From: Kribbella voronezhensis | Lineage (GTDB): Bacteria; Actinomycetota; Actinomycetes; Propionibacteriales; Kribbellaceae | Direction: 5' to 3' | DNA: 64,000 nucleotides | Assembly: GCF_004365175.1 (NCBI RefSeq) | Contig: NZ_SOCE01000001.1 | Location: 4,409,403-4,473,402, forward strand | In this document: in pieces, positions 25,897 to 33,894 of the stretch | Layout: each line of letters starts with the position of its first letter | Position numbering within the stretch: position 1 is the stretch's first letter | Program-made: the position numbers and the translations under genes | Notes under the pieces: generated by a model | What the model was told of the DNA's origin: nothing | Database searches by the model: none | The model's input: the letters and a program-made list of their open reading frames with translations, nothing else

Positions 25897-26534
25897 AGCC
25901 GAACGATGCCGTTGGGGGTCTGGAAGACGGCCGCGTTGAGACCGGGCTGACCGTTCGGGCCGACCCAGGCGACGTCCAGGTCGTCGAGCAGGTGGTCGGC
26001 CGGGTGGCCGATCCAGTCGGTGACCCGGGCCGGGTCGCCGGCGATCTCGAGCGCGGTCAGCTTGACGCCCTTGCCGCCGACGGACGGGTGCTGGGCCAGG
26101 TCGTCCCAGTGGATGAAGAACGGCAGTTGCGGGTCGGCGATCAGGCCCTTGACGCCGATCTGCCGCCAGGTGAGGTTCACCCCGTCGGGGCGGTGCCGGT
26201 TGCCGGGGACGGCCTCGCGGCCGAGCCGCTTCTCCATCCGCTCCATGTCGCGGACCGCGACCACCCAGCCGAGCCAGCCGCCGCCGACCTCCTTGCGGGC
26301 GCGGACGGCCTGACCGAACGGGGCCTTGTCCGAGGCCGGGTGGTCGAGCACGTCGACGACCTCGATGTAGCGGTCGTTCTCGAGCGGAAGGATGTGGTTC
26401 ACCGTGCCGAAGCGGGGGTGCACGCCGCCGTCGACGAACTCGGCGCCGAGCAGCGCGGACAGCCGCTCCACCGTCGCCTGATACCCGTCGGGACCGGCCG
26501 CATATGAAAGATGATCCAAGCGCATGCGAGTCAT
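25893..26534 (-). CDS. VOC (glyoxalase-like) family protein
   Basis: The 213-residue protein begins RLDHLSYAAGPDGYQATVERL, with VHPRFGTVNHILPLENDRYIEVVDVL, and a second half QLPFFIHWDDLAQHP. This is the Glyoxalase_3-type arrangement of two paired beta-alpha-beta-beta-beta units. The reaction is unknown. I started at ATG 26534 (GGGA upstream); ATG 26525 is possible. It is coupled to the downstream peptidase E-like gene by GTGA. The 36-bp tandem repeat lies directly upstream. Confidence 0.85.
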   Translation of the reverse strand: MTRMRLDHLSYAAGPDGYQATVERLSALLGAEFVDGGVHPRFGTVNHILPLENDRYIEVVDVLDHPASDKAPFGQAVRARKEVGGGWLGWVVAVRDMERMEKRLGREAVPGNRHRPDGVNLTWRQIGVKGLIADPQLPFFIHWDDLAQHPSVGGKGVKLTALEIAGDPARVTDWIGHPADHLLDDLDVAWVGPNGQPGLNAAVFQTPNGIVRL

Positions 26535-26608
26535 TCTGGTCCCAGCCACCGACACTCCGCGCCATCGGGGTGTCGAACAAAGGGCAACCTAACCACCCCT
26601 CGCTCCGC

Positions 26609-26800
26609 TCGGGGATGGGTTGAAGGGGGTGGCCCTCACTCCGTTCGGGGGTGGGTTGGGAGGGGTGGCCCTTGCTTTGTTCGGGGGTGGGTTGGGAGGG
26701 GTGGCCCTTGCTTTGTTCGGGGGTGGGTTGGGAGGGGTGGCCCTTGCTTTGCTCGGGAGTGGCTGGGAGGGGTGGCCCTCGCTTTGCTTGGGGGAGGGGT
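26609..26800. repeat. 36-bp tandem repeat, about six phases, in a divergent spacer
   Basis: Successive TCGGGG-type landmarks begin at 26609, 26645, 26681, 26717, 26753 and (as TTGGGG) 26789, each exactly 36 bp apart. The unit reads roughly TCGGGGGTGGGTTGGGAGGG then GTGGCCCTTGCTTTGT. The two middle copies are identical and the outer copies drift. There are no unique spacers, so it is not CRISPR. It fills the gap between the VOC gene and the divergent epimerase gene. Confidence 0.9.
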
Positions 26801-26832
26801 GGAGGCACTGTGGGGGTGCTTAGGGTGGGGTT

Positions 26833-27780
26833 ATGCGCATTGTGGTGATTGGTGGGACTGGGCATATCGGGACGTATCTGGTTCCGGAGTTGGTTCGGCT
26901 TGGGCATGAGGTGGTGGTGCTCAGTCGGGGCGAGCGAACGCCGTACCAGGACAGTGGCGCCTGGCGACAGGTGGAGTTGCAGCAGGCGGATCGGCAAGCT
27001 GAGGATGCCGCCGGCACCTTCGGGCAGCGGGTGCGTGAATTGCACGCCGACGTTGTGATCGACCTGATCTGCTTCACCGAGCAGAGCGCGAAGCAGTTGG
27101 CGGAAGCGCTGCAGGGCGAGGTCGGCCACCTCCTGCACTGCGGCACGATCTGGGTGCACGGCCCGAGCGCGACGGTGCCGACGCCGGAGGACGCTCCGCG
27201 CAAACCCTTCGGCGACTACGGCATCGCGAAGGCGGCGATCGAGCGCTACCTCTTGGCCAAGGCCCACCGCGACGGACTCCCGGTCACGATCGTCCACCCG
27301 GGCCACATCTCCGGACCAGGCTGGACCCCGATCAACCCGGCCGGCCACCTCGATCTCGGCGTCTTCAAGAAGCTTGCCGAGGGCGCCGAACTGGCCCTGC
27401 CCAACTTGGGCCTTGAGACAGTCCAGCACGTCCACGCCGCCGACGTCGCGGGCGTGTTCCTCGCGGCACTGGCGAACCGGTCCGTCGCGATTGGCGAGAG
27501 CTTCCACGCGGTCGCCGATGGCGCGATGACCCTGCGCGGGTACGCCGAGGGCGTGGCGAGCTATTTCGGTCAGGAGGCGAACCTCACCTTCCTGCCCTGG
27601 GACAAGTGGACGAAGACGGTGTCCGAAGGCGACGCCGCCGCGACCTGGGACCACATCGCGCACAGCCCGCACTGCTCGATGGAGAAGGCGGCCCGGCTGC
27701 TCGGTTTCCGCCCGCGCTACTCCGCGCTGGAGACGACCCAGGACGCGCTCGGCTGGCTGGTCGCCAACGACAAGCTCTAG
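26833..27780 (+). CDS. NAD-dependent epimerase/dehydratase family protein
   Basis: The 315-residue protein is an extended short-chain dehydrogenase with the Rossmann motif GGTGHIG (residues 7-13), an ADVVIDLICFTEQSAK core strand, and GDYGIAKAAIERYLL in place of the usual YxxxK. A typical substrate-domain segment VTIVHPGHISGPGW follows. Family members act on nucleotide sugars or flavonoid-like substrates; the true substrate is unknown. GGGTGGGG precedes the ATG. The TAG stop shares CTAG with the next convergent gene. Confidence 0.88.
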   Translation: MRIVVIGGTGHIGTYLVPELVRLGHEVVVLSRGERTPYQDSGAWRQVELQQADRQAEDAAGTFGQRVRELHADVVIDLICFTEQSAKQLAEALQGEVGHLLHCGTIWVHGPSATVPTPEDAPRKPFGDYGIAKAAIERYLLAKAHRDGLPVTIVHPGHISGPGWTPINPAGHLDLGVFKKLAEGAELALPNLGLETVQHVHAADVAGVFLAALANRSVAIGESFHAVADGAMTLRGYAEGVASYFGQEANLTFLPWDKWTKTVSEGDAAATWDHIAHSPHCSMEKAARLLGFRPRYSALETTQDALGWLVANDKL

Positions 27781-28523
27781 ACCTGCGGCGACGCGGGGTG
27801 CGGCAGCAGCGGCTTGGCAGCCTCGAGCCGCTGCCGGCAGAGCTCCGCCAGTACGTCGTACGCCTTCAGCCCCATCAGTGTCTGCAGCTCGACCTTGCTC
27901 GACTCGAAGACAGCCTCGACGCCGATGTGCGCCTCAGTGTTCCCGGTGCAGTACCAGTCCAGGTCGTGCCCGCCCGGTCCCCACCCACGCCGGTCGTACT
28001 CGCCGATGCCGACCTCCGTGTACGACGTACCGTCGGGCCGCTCCACCTCGCGGAACGTCCGCCGGATCGGCAGTTGCCAGCACACGTCCGGCTTGGTCTC
28101 GACGAAGTGCACGCCCTTCTTCAGGGCGAGCCCGTGCAGCGCGCAACCGCCGCCGCCGGGGAAGTCCGGCCGGTTCAGGAAGATGCAGGCACCTTCCCAG
28201 ACCCGGGTCTTGCGGTCGCCGTCGTCGTCGGTCTCGATCCAGCCGTTCGTCTTGCCTTCCTTGCGGAACTGCCAGTCGTCCTTGCCCAGCTGCTTGACGT
28301 AGCCCTTGACCCGCTTCTCGTCGTCCTCGTCGGAGAAGTGCGCGCCGAGCGTGCAGCAGCCGTCGTTCGGGCGGCCCTTGTAGATGCCGCGGCAACCACC
28401 GCCGAAGATGCAGGTCCAGTTGGACGTCAGCCAGGTCAGGTCGCAACGGAAGACCTGGTCGGGATCATCGGGATCGACGAACTCGACAAAGGCACGGGGA
28501 AAATCGAGAGAGACCTCAGGCAC
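27777..28523 (-). CDS. Cysteine-rich conserved-looking protein, function unknown
   Basis: The 248-residue protein has cysteines at about C27, C38, C44, C56 and C57 (CDLTWLTSNWTC, GGGCRG, DGCCTLGAHF) and more in CIFLNRP, GGGGCALHG, PDVCWQLP and DWYCTG. The spacing and the conserved-looking His residues suggest a metal site, possibly iron-sulphur or zinc; that is inference. No signal peptide or membrane segment is visible. The start is GTG at 28523. It is divergent from the Ppx/GppA gene by 136 bp and convergent with the epimerase gene by the shared CTAG. Confidence 0.8.
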   Translation of the reverse strand: MPEVSLDFPRAFVEFVDPDDPDQVFRCDLTWLTSNWTCIFGGGCRGIYKGRPNDGCCTLGAHFSDEDDEKRVKGYVKQLGKDDWQFRKEGKTNGWIETDDDGDRKTRVWEGACIFLNRPDFPGGGGCALHGLALKKGVHFVETKPDVCWQLPIRRTFREVERPDGTSYTEVGIGEYDRRGWGPGGHDLDWYCTGNTEAHIGVEAVFESSKVELQTLMGLKAYDVLAELCRQRLEAAKPLLPHPASPQV

Positions 28524-28659
28524 CGGGAAAGCGTACGTCCTCCACAGTGATACCCGGTCATCCCCTGCGGTACCGAGGACGCGCGGGCCGGGTCAATTCT
28601 GAGTGAGGACCACCGTACGCCGCGTAGGTGCACCTCGGGAGTCCAGTAGCGTGGAGGGT

Positions 28660-29592
28660 ATGCGGCTCGGCGTACTCGATGTGGGATCCAATACCGTCCA
28701 CCTGCTGGTGGTGGACGCGCACCGTGGTGCCGCGCCGCTGCCGGCGTACTCGCACAAGACCGAACTGCGGCTCGCCGAGCACCTGGACAAGGACGGCAAG
28801 ATCGCCCAGTCCGGCGCCGACGAACTCGTCTCGTTCATCTCCGAGGCCGCCGAGCTCGCCGAGGACAAGGGCTGCGAGTCCGTGCTGGCCTTCGCCACCT
28901 CCGCCCTTCGGGAGGCTCCGAACGGCGAGAAGGTGCTGGACCGGGTCCGGGTGAAGACCAAGGTCGATCTGCAGGTGCTGACCGGCCAGGACGAGGCTCG
29001 GCTGACCTTCCTCGCCGTACGCCGCTGGTTCGGCTGGTCGTCGGGCCGGCTGGCCGTGTTCGACATCGGCGGTGGTTCGCTGGAGATTGCGGCCGGGTCC
29101 GACGAGGAGCCGACGGTCGCGGTGTCGGTCCCGCTCGGCGCCGGCCGGCTGACGCGCGAGTCGCTCACCGCGGACCCGCCGGACAAGGACGAAGTACGGG
29201 CTCTGCGCAAGCGGATCCGGGTGGAGATGGCGGCGGTGGCCGGCGACGTACTGCGGGCCGGCCGGCCGCAGCGCTCGGTCGCCACCAGCAAGACGTTCCG
29301 GTCGCTGGCCAGGATCTGCGGGGCGGCTCCGTCCGACGACGGTCCGTACGTACCGCGCTCGCTGGACCGCGACGACCTGACCGAGTGGATGCCCAAGCTG
29401 ACCGGTATGTCCGCGGCCGAGCGGGCCGCGTTGCCCGGGGTCTCCGCGGGCCGGTCCACCCAGCTGATCGCCGGTGCGCTGGTCGCGGACGCGGTGATGG
29501 ATCTGTTCGACCTGACCTCCCTCGAGGTCTGTCCGTGGGCTCTGCGGGAAGGCGTCATCCTGTCCCGTCTGGACCAGTTGCAACCCCGATGA
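28660..29592 (+). CDS. Ppx/GppA family exopolyphosphatase
   Basis: These enzymes hydrolyse polyphosphate or pppGpp and have an actin-like ATPase fold. The 310-residue protein has the N-terminal LGVLDVGSNTVHLLVVDA (phosphate 1 motif), ATSALREAPN, the second motif FDIGGGSLEI (about 145) and RSTQLIAGALV. The length fits the short actinobacterial Ppx1-type proteins that lack the C-terminal HD-like domain. GGAGG lies 3 bases before the ATG at 28660. A sugar-isomerase-like gene follows after 22 bp, a common actinobacterial pairing before proC. Confidence 0.93.
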   Translation: MRLGVLDVGSNTVHLLVVDAHRGAAPLPAYSHKTELRLAEHLDKDGKIAQSGADELVSFISEAAELAEDKGCESVLAFATSALREAPNGEKVLDRVRVKTKVDLQVLTGQDEARLTFLAVRRWFGWSSGRLAVFDIGGGSLEIAAGSDEEPTVAVSVPLGAGRLTRESLTADPPDKDEVRALRKRIRVEMAAVAGDVLRAGRPQRSVATSKTFRSLARICGAAPSDDGPYVPRSLDRDDLTEWMPKLTGMSAAERAALPGVSAGRSTQLIAGALVADAVMDLFDLTSLEVCPWALREGVILSRLDQLQPR

Positions 29593-29614
29593 CAACCCTG
29601 GAAAGCCCACTGCG

Positions 29615-30481
29615 ATGAGCTCCCGCAAGACCGCCGCGAAGATCGGCCTGTCCACCGCCTCCGTGTACCCGGAGTCGACCGCCAGCTGCTTCGAGCTGGC
29701 CGCCCGGCTCGGGTACGACGGCGTGGAACTGATGGTCGGGATCGATCCGCTCAGTACCCAGATCGACGCGGTGCAGCGGCTGGTCGACTACCACCAGCTC
29801 CCGGTGATCGCCATCCACGCGCCTTGCCTGCTGATCACCCAGCGGGTGTGGGGGACCGATCCGTGGGAGAAGCTGGAGCGCAGCGCCGAGGCGGCCAAGG
29901 ACCTCGGTGCCGACGTCGTCGTCGTCCACCCGCCGTTCCGCTGGCAGCGCGACTACGCCCGCGGCTTCGTCGAGGGGATCGCCCGGCTGGAGGCGGAGAC
30001 CGGCGTCATCTTCGCGGTCGAGAACATGTACCCGTGGCGCGCGCCGGGCAAGGGCCTGCAGGCGTACGCGCCGAGCTGGGACCCGACCGAGCAGACCTAC
30101 GCCCACACCACGCTCGACCTGTCGCACTCGTCGACCGCCGAGCAGGACTGCGTCGAGCTGGCCGCGACGATGGGCAGGACGCTCAAGCACATCCACCTCA
30201 CCGACGGCACCGGCTCGGCCAAGGACGAGCACCTGGTGCCCGGCCGCGGCACCCAGCGCGCGGCCGACCTGCTGAACGGTCTGGCGAACAACGACTTCCG
30301 CGGCCACATCATCATCGAGATCAACACCCGCCGCTGCTCCAGCCGGTCCGAGCGCGAGATCGACCTGATCGAGTCGCTCGAGTTCACCCGCAAGCACTTC
30401 GTCCGGACCGCCGACGCCGTCTCCCGCCGGTCGGCCTTCGCCGTGACCAGCGACGGAGAGGTGTCGGAGCTGACCCCGTGA
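29615..30481 (+). CDS. Sugar phosphate isomerase/epimerase-type TIM barrel protein
   Basis: The 288-residue protein belongs to the AP-endonuclease-2/xylose isomerase-like barrel fold: IGLSTASVYPESTASCFELA, YDGVELMVGI, ADVVVVHPPFRW, FAVENMYPW, TTLDLSHSS, LKHIHLTDGTG and HIIIEINT are the usual strand ends with Glu, His and Asp ligands for a divalent metal. The substrate is unknown. It begins 22 bp after ppx and overlaps the TetR gene at its end by GTGA, forming a likely three-gene unit. Confidence 0.9.
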   Translation: MSSRKTAAKIGLSTASVYPESTASCFELAARLGYDGVELMVGIDPLSTQIDAVQRLVDYHQLPVIAIHAPCLLITQRVWGTDPWEKLERSAEAAKDLGADVVVVHPPFRWQRDYARGFVEGIARLEAETGVIFAVENMYPWRAPGKGLQAYAPSWDPTEQTYAHTTLDLSHSSTAEQDCVELAATMGRTLKHIHLTDGTGSAKDEHLVPGRGTQRAADLLNGLANNDFRGHIIIEINTRRCSSRSEREIDLIESLEFTRKHFVRTADAVSRRSAFAVTSDGEVSELTP

Positions 30482-31071
30482 CGGATTCACCGGCCCGTAC
30501 GCCGGGGCGTCGGCCGGGCGGTCCGGACACCCGCGGTGACATCCTCCGGGCGGCCCGGGAATCCTTTGCAGGTAAGGGATTCGCCGGTACTTCGCTGCGC
30601 GCGGTGGCGCGCGAGGCCGGCGTCGACGCGGCGCTCGTGCACCACTACTTCGAGAGCAAGGACGAACTGTTCATCGAGTCGATGGCGCTGCCGGTCGATC
30701 CGCGCCAGGTGGCGGCCGTGATCCTCGGCGGCCCGCGGGAGGAACTCGGTCGGCGGATCATCACCACCTTCCTCGGGGTCTGGGAGTCCGCGGAGGGTCA
30801 GCAGCGGATGAAGGCGGTCCTGCGCAGCGTCGTCACCAGCGACGAGGTCGCCCGGATGATGCGCGAAGGCATCACGAAGATGATCATGGTCCCGGTCGCG
30901 GCCGTCCTGGACGTCCCCGACGCCCGGCTGCGCGTCTCGCTGGTCGCCACCCAACTGCTCGGCCTCGCGCTGACCCGCTACCTCGTCGACCTCGACCCGG
31001 TCGCCACCACCCCTGTCCCGGACCTGATCGACCGGATCGCCCCGGTCATCCAGCACTACCTCACCGCCTGA
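30478..31071 (+). CDS. TetR family transcriptional regulator
   Basis: The 197-residue protein has a TetR N-terminal helix-turn-helix: RGDILRAARESFAGKGFAGT, then SLRAVAREAGVDAALVHHYF and ESKDELF. The C-terminal helical domain (about 80-197) binds an unknown ligand. The GTG start (30478) overlaps the stop of the preceding gene as GTGA. Directly downstream, an ABC exporter is preceded by a perfect 7-bp inverted repeat, which is the most likely operator for this protein. Confidence 0.92.
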   Translation: MTDSPARTPGRRPGGPDTRGDILRAARESFAGKGFAGTSLRAVAREAGVDAALVHHYFESKDELFIESMALPVDPRQVAAVILGGPREELGRRIITTFLGVWESAEGQQRMKAVLRSVVTSDEVARMMREGITKMIMVPVAAVLDVPDARLRVSLVATQLLGLALTRYLVDLDPVATTPVPDLIDRIAPVIQHYLTA

Positions 31072-31085
31072 GGGTCTTTCGCCTC

Positions 31086-31128
31086 TTGCCGACGGCGGTC
31101 GTGCGAGCTAAATTCATCACATGATGAA
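31086..31128 (+). promoter_or_regulatory. Promoter and palindromic operator of the ABC exporter
   Basis: TTGCCG (31086-31091), 17 bp, then TAAATT (31109-31114) place the transcription start at about the A of the ATG at 31121, so the mRNA is probably leaderless; no ribosome binding site is visible. TTCATCACATGATGAA (31113-31128), arms TTCATCA and TGATGAA, overlaps the start codon and would block transcription when bound by TetR. Confidence 0.6.
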
Positions 31129-31843
31129 AAACGCCGTGACGTGTCGCGATGTGGTCGTGGTGCGAGGCGATCGGGAGGTCCTGCACGGCCTGGGTTTCGG
31201 CCTGGCCGTCGGGTCGGTGACCGGGTTGCTCGGGCCGTCCGGCTGCGGCAAGACCACGCTGATCAGGGCGATCGTGGGCCTGCAGGCCAAGGTCACCGGC
31301 GCTGTGGAGGTGCTCGGGCTGCCCGCCGGCTCGCCGAAACTGCGCGGCCGGATCGGCTACGTGACCCAGGAGCCCAGCGTGTACGGAGATCTGACGGTCA
31401 GGGAGAACCTCCGCTTCTTCGCCGCCGTCCTCGGCATCTCGTCCGACCACGTCGACCGCGTGATCGACGCCGTCGACCTCCGCAGCCATGCCGACGATCG
31501 CGTCGATCGCCTGTCCGGCGGCCAGCAGTCCCGCGCGTCACTCGCGGCCGCGCTGCTCGGCGACCCCGAGCTGCTCGTCCTCGACGAGCCGACCGTCGGC
31601 TTGGACCCGGTGCTCCGGCGCGATCTGTGGGAGCTGTTCCATCGGCTGGCCGACGCCGGCTCGACCCTGCTGGTGTCGAGTCACGTGATGGACGAGGCGG
31701 TCCGCTGCGACCGGCTGTTACTCATGCGCGAGGGCGAACTGCTCGCCGACGACACTCCGGACGGGCTGCTCGAATCGGTGGGGACCAGCGACATCGAGCA
31801 AGCCTTCCTCACCCTGATCGACCGGAAGGCAGGTGCGCGATGA
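31121..31843 (+). CDS. ABC exporter ATP-binding subunit
   Basis: The 240-residue protein has Walker A GPSGCGKTT (about 38-46), the Q-loop in YVTQEPSVYGDLTV, the signature LSGGQQSRASLAAAL, Walker B LLVLDEPTVGLD and the H-loop in LVSSHVMDEA. This is the DRA/NodI-type ATPase of drug or lipid exporters. It overlaps the permease gene by ATGA (31840-31843), so the two subunits are produced together. The TetR gene upstream and palindrome at the start codon suggest ligand-induced expression. Confidence 0.94.
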   Translation: MMKNAVTCRDVVVVRGDREVLHGLGFGLAVGSVTGLLGPSGCGKTTLIRAIVGLQAKVTGAVEVLGLPAGSPKLRGRIGYVTQEPSVYGDLTVRENLRFFAAVLGISSDHVDRVIDAVDLRSHADDRVDRLSGGQQSRASLAAALLGDPELLVLDEPTVGLDPVLRRDLWELFHRLADAGSTLLVSSHVMDEAVRCDRLLLMREGELLADDTPDGLLESVGTSDIEQAFLTLIDRKAGAR

Positions 31844-32577
31844 CGCCGCGAGTGACGCTGGCGGTGGCGGCCCGGGTGCTGGCGCAACTGCGCCGGGACC
31901 ACCGGACCGTGGCGATGCTGATCCTGCTGCCCGCGCTGCTGATCACCTTGATGTGGTGGATGTTCCACGATTCGCCGGGCACGTTCGACCGGATCGGCGG
32001 GCCGCTGCTGGCGGTGTTCCCGTCGATCATCATGTTCATCGTGACGTCGGTGGCCACCCTGCGGGAGCGGACCAGCGGGACCCTTTCGCGACTGTTCACG
32101 CTGCCGATGGCCAAGCTGGACTTCCTGCTCGGGTATGCGCTGGCGTTCGCGCTGATCGCCGTGGTCCAGGCGACCGTGGTGGTGTCGATCTCGCTCTACG
32201 CACTGAACCTCGACATCCGCGGCTCGGCCTGGCAGCTCGGCGTGGTCGCGGTCCTGGACGGAGTTCTCGGTACGACGCTGGGTCTGTTCGCGAGCGCCTT
32301 CGCCGCCACCGAGTTCCAGGCGGTCCAGATGATGCCGGCCGTGATGATCCCGCAACTGCTGCTCTGCGGGCTGCTCGTCCCGCGCGACCGGCTGCCCGGC
32401 GTACTGCATGGCGTCAGCGACGTGCTGCCGCTGTCGTACGCCGTCGACGCGGTCTCCGGAGTTGCCCGAGGCAACGGCTTCGGCGCCGGCGCGGGCTCGG
32501 ATGCCTTGGTCGTCGCCGGCTTCATCGTCGCCGCCCTGGTCCTCGGTGCCGCAACGTTGAAGCGTCGTACGGCCTAG
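31840..32577 (+). CDS. ABC-2 type exporter permease
   Basis: The 245-residue protein has about six hydrophobic segments (for example TVAMLILLPALLITLMWWMF, PSIIMFIVTSVATL and FLLGYALAFALIAVV) and the ABC-2 hallmark RERTSGTLSRLFTLPM, with PLSYAVDAVSGVARG near the end. It pairs with the ATPase before it as a drug or lipid exporter. The ATG overlaps the ATPase stop. The TAG stop shares CTAG (32574-32577) with the convergent gene. Confidence 0.92.
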   Translation: MTPRVTLAVAARVLAQLRRDHRTVAMLILLPALLITLMWWMFHDSPGTFDRIGGPLLAVFPSIIMFIVTSVATLRERTSGTLSRLFTLPMAKLDFLLGYALAFALIAVVQATVVVSISLYALNLDIRGSAWQLGVVAVLDGVLGTTLGLFASAFAATEFQAVQMMPAVMIPQLLLCGLLVPRDRLPGVLHGVSDVLPLSYAVDAVSGVARGNGFGAGAGSDALVVAGFIVAALVLGAATLKRRTA

Positions 32578-33614
32578 GTCAGGTGGCGGACGCCTTCCCA
32601 GCCGGCGTCGGCGGAGACTTTGAGGGTGACCGGGCCGTCCGGCCAGCCGGTGATCGCGGCCTCCAGTTGGGCAGCGGCCGGTGTGGTGCCGTCGACGTAG
32701 TAGTGCAGGATCCGCGAACCGGCGGCAGTCTCGTGCGCGAGCAGCCGGCCCGAATCGCCGAGCCGGTTGGTCAGGTGATCCTCGAAGTCGCGCAGGTGGC
32801 TCAGCGTCTCGTCCTGAGGCAGCCCGTCCTCGCGCGCATCCTTGTACGGCACCTCGACGGCGACGTGCGTGTCCAGGTGCGGCATCTGGATCGAGCGGAG
32901 CGGGACCATCGCGGTCGCGACCAGGCGATCGCCCGCGGCCGTCTCGCCTTCCATCAACCGCCAGCTCGGCCCACCGTCCTCGGCGACATGCGCCGCGGCG
33001 AACGAAGCCACCGCGGGAAGCAGCTCACTGATCGGTACTGCGTTGGCGGGTGGCGCCACCGCCGTACTGATCGCGCCGATCCAGGTCTCGACCAGTTCCT
33101 CACCCAGGACCAGGTCGAGCAACAGGAAGGTCACCCGCTTGCGGAGCTCGTCGGGCAGGGCCGGGAACGTCGGGTGGTGCACCTCGACGTGCAGGGCGGC
33201 CTCCCGACTGTCCGGCTCGATCGTGACCAGCGCGGACTCGATGGAGACCAGCGGCATCCCGTCGAACTTGATGCCCGCATCCGGTGAGGGCCGGCGCAGG
33301 TCGGCGTACTCCCAGAGGTGGTCCGAGGCCGGCGCGGCGCGCAACCAGCGGCGGGCGATGGCGCGAGTACCGGGGTCGCCGGCGGCGGTGACGATCAGGA
33401 CGTGCTCGGCGTGCAGGCCGTGGCCGAGTTCCCAGTCGAGGTTCTCGTGGATCCGGTGCACCTGCTCGGACAGTACGGCGCCGGCGGCGGTCAGGTCCCG
33501 CAGGGCGATCGACTCGGCGATCTGGGCGGCGCCGGTGGCTTCCCACCAGCTCCAGAACCCACCGATCGGGTCGGCCGGCGCAGCCGTCGTACGGCGACGC
33601 TTGAAGATCCGCAT
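32574..33614 (-). CDS. DUF695-like domain protein
   Basis: The 346-residue soluble protein begins with a basic tail, MRIFKRRRTT, then GGFWSWWEATGAAQIAESIA. The first half (to about 175) has the character of an unannotated alpha/beta domain (EHVLIVTAAGDPGTRAIARR); the second half contains RILHYYVDGTTPAAAQLEAA, which matches the DUF695 pattern. No enzyme motifs are evident. GGAGAGG lies 8 bases before the ATG. The spacer to the proline dehydrogenase gene is 280 bp and holds both start regions. Confidence 0.78.
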   Translation of the reverse strand: MRIFKRRRTTAAPADPIGGFWSWWEATGAAQIAESIALRDLTAAGAVLSEQVHRIHENLDWELGHGLHAEHVLIVTAAGDPGTRAIARRWLRAAPASDHLWEYADLRRPSPDAGIKFDGMPLVSIESALVTIEPDSREAALHVEVHHPTFPALPDELRKRVTFLLLDLVLGEELVETWIGAISTAVAPPANAVPISELLPAVASFAAAHVAEDGGPSWRLMEGETAAGDRLVATAMVPLRSIQMPHLDTHVAVEVPYKDAREDGLPQDETLSHLRDFEDHLTNRLGDSGRLLAHETAAGSRILHYYVDGTTPAAAQLEAAITGWPDGPVTLKVSADAGWEGVRHLT

Positions 33615-33894
33615 GCCGCATCCTCTCCTGACCGGGGATCACGCCGTCCGTCCGACGGCCCTGCAAACCCAACCTACGGGGCGGACGGGAACCAGCCCAG
33701 TCCGCGCCACCCGGCCCCGCCGGGCCGCCGCCGGCCTGCCCCGCTCGCCTCGTCGGCGCGGACCAGTCGGCGTACTGGTGTGGTCCTGGCCACACGATTA
33801 GGGTGCGTGCAGGCCAGGCGCGTAGCCTGCTGACACCCCTGGAACATCGCGGCATACGGGGCCGGATGAGTCGGGAAACGAGGAGGAACGCGAA

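Noticed and set aside
26609..26800. Possible CRISPR array because the period is 36 bp
   Set aside because: The whole 36-bp period is repeated with no unique spacers and no cas genes nearby.
26511..26909. Short frames encoding GWVGRGGPCFVR or KGHPSQPTPEQS repeats
   Set aside because: They arise because 36 is a multiple of three; no start signals or conservation evidence.
25180..27672. 830-codon minus frame joining peptidase E with upstream sequence
   Set aside because: Only the last 239 codons match peptidase E; the rest runs antisense or offset through other genes and the repeat.
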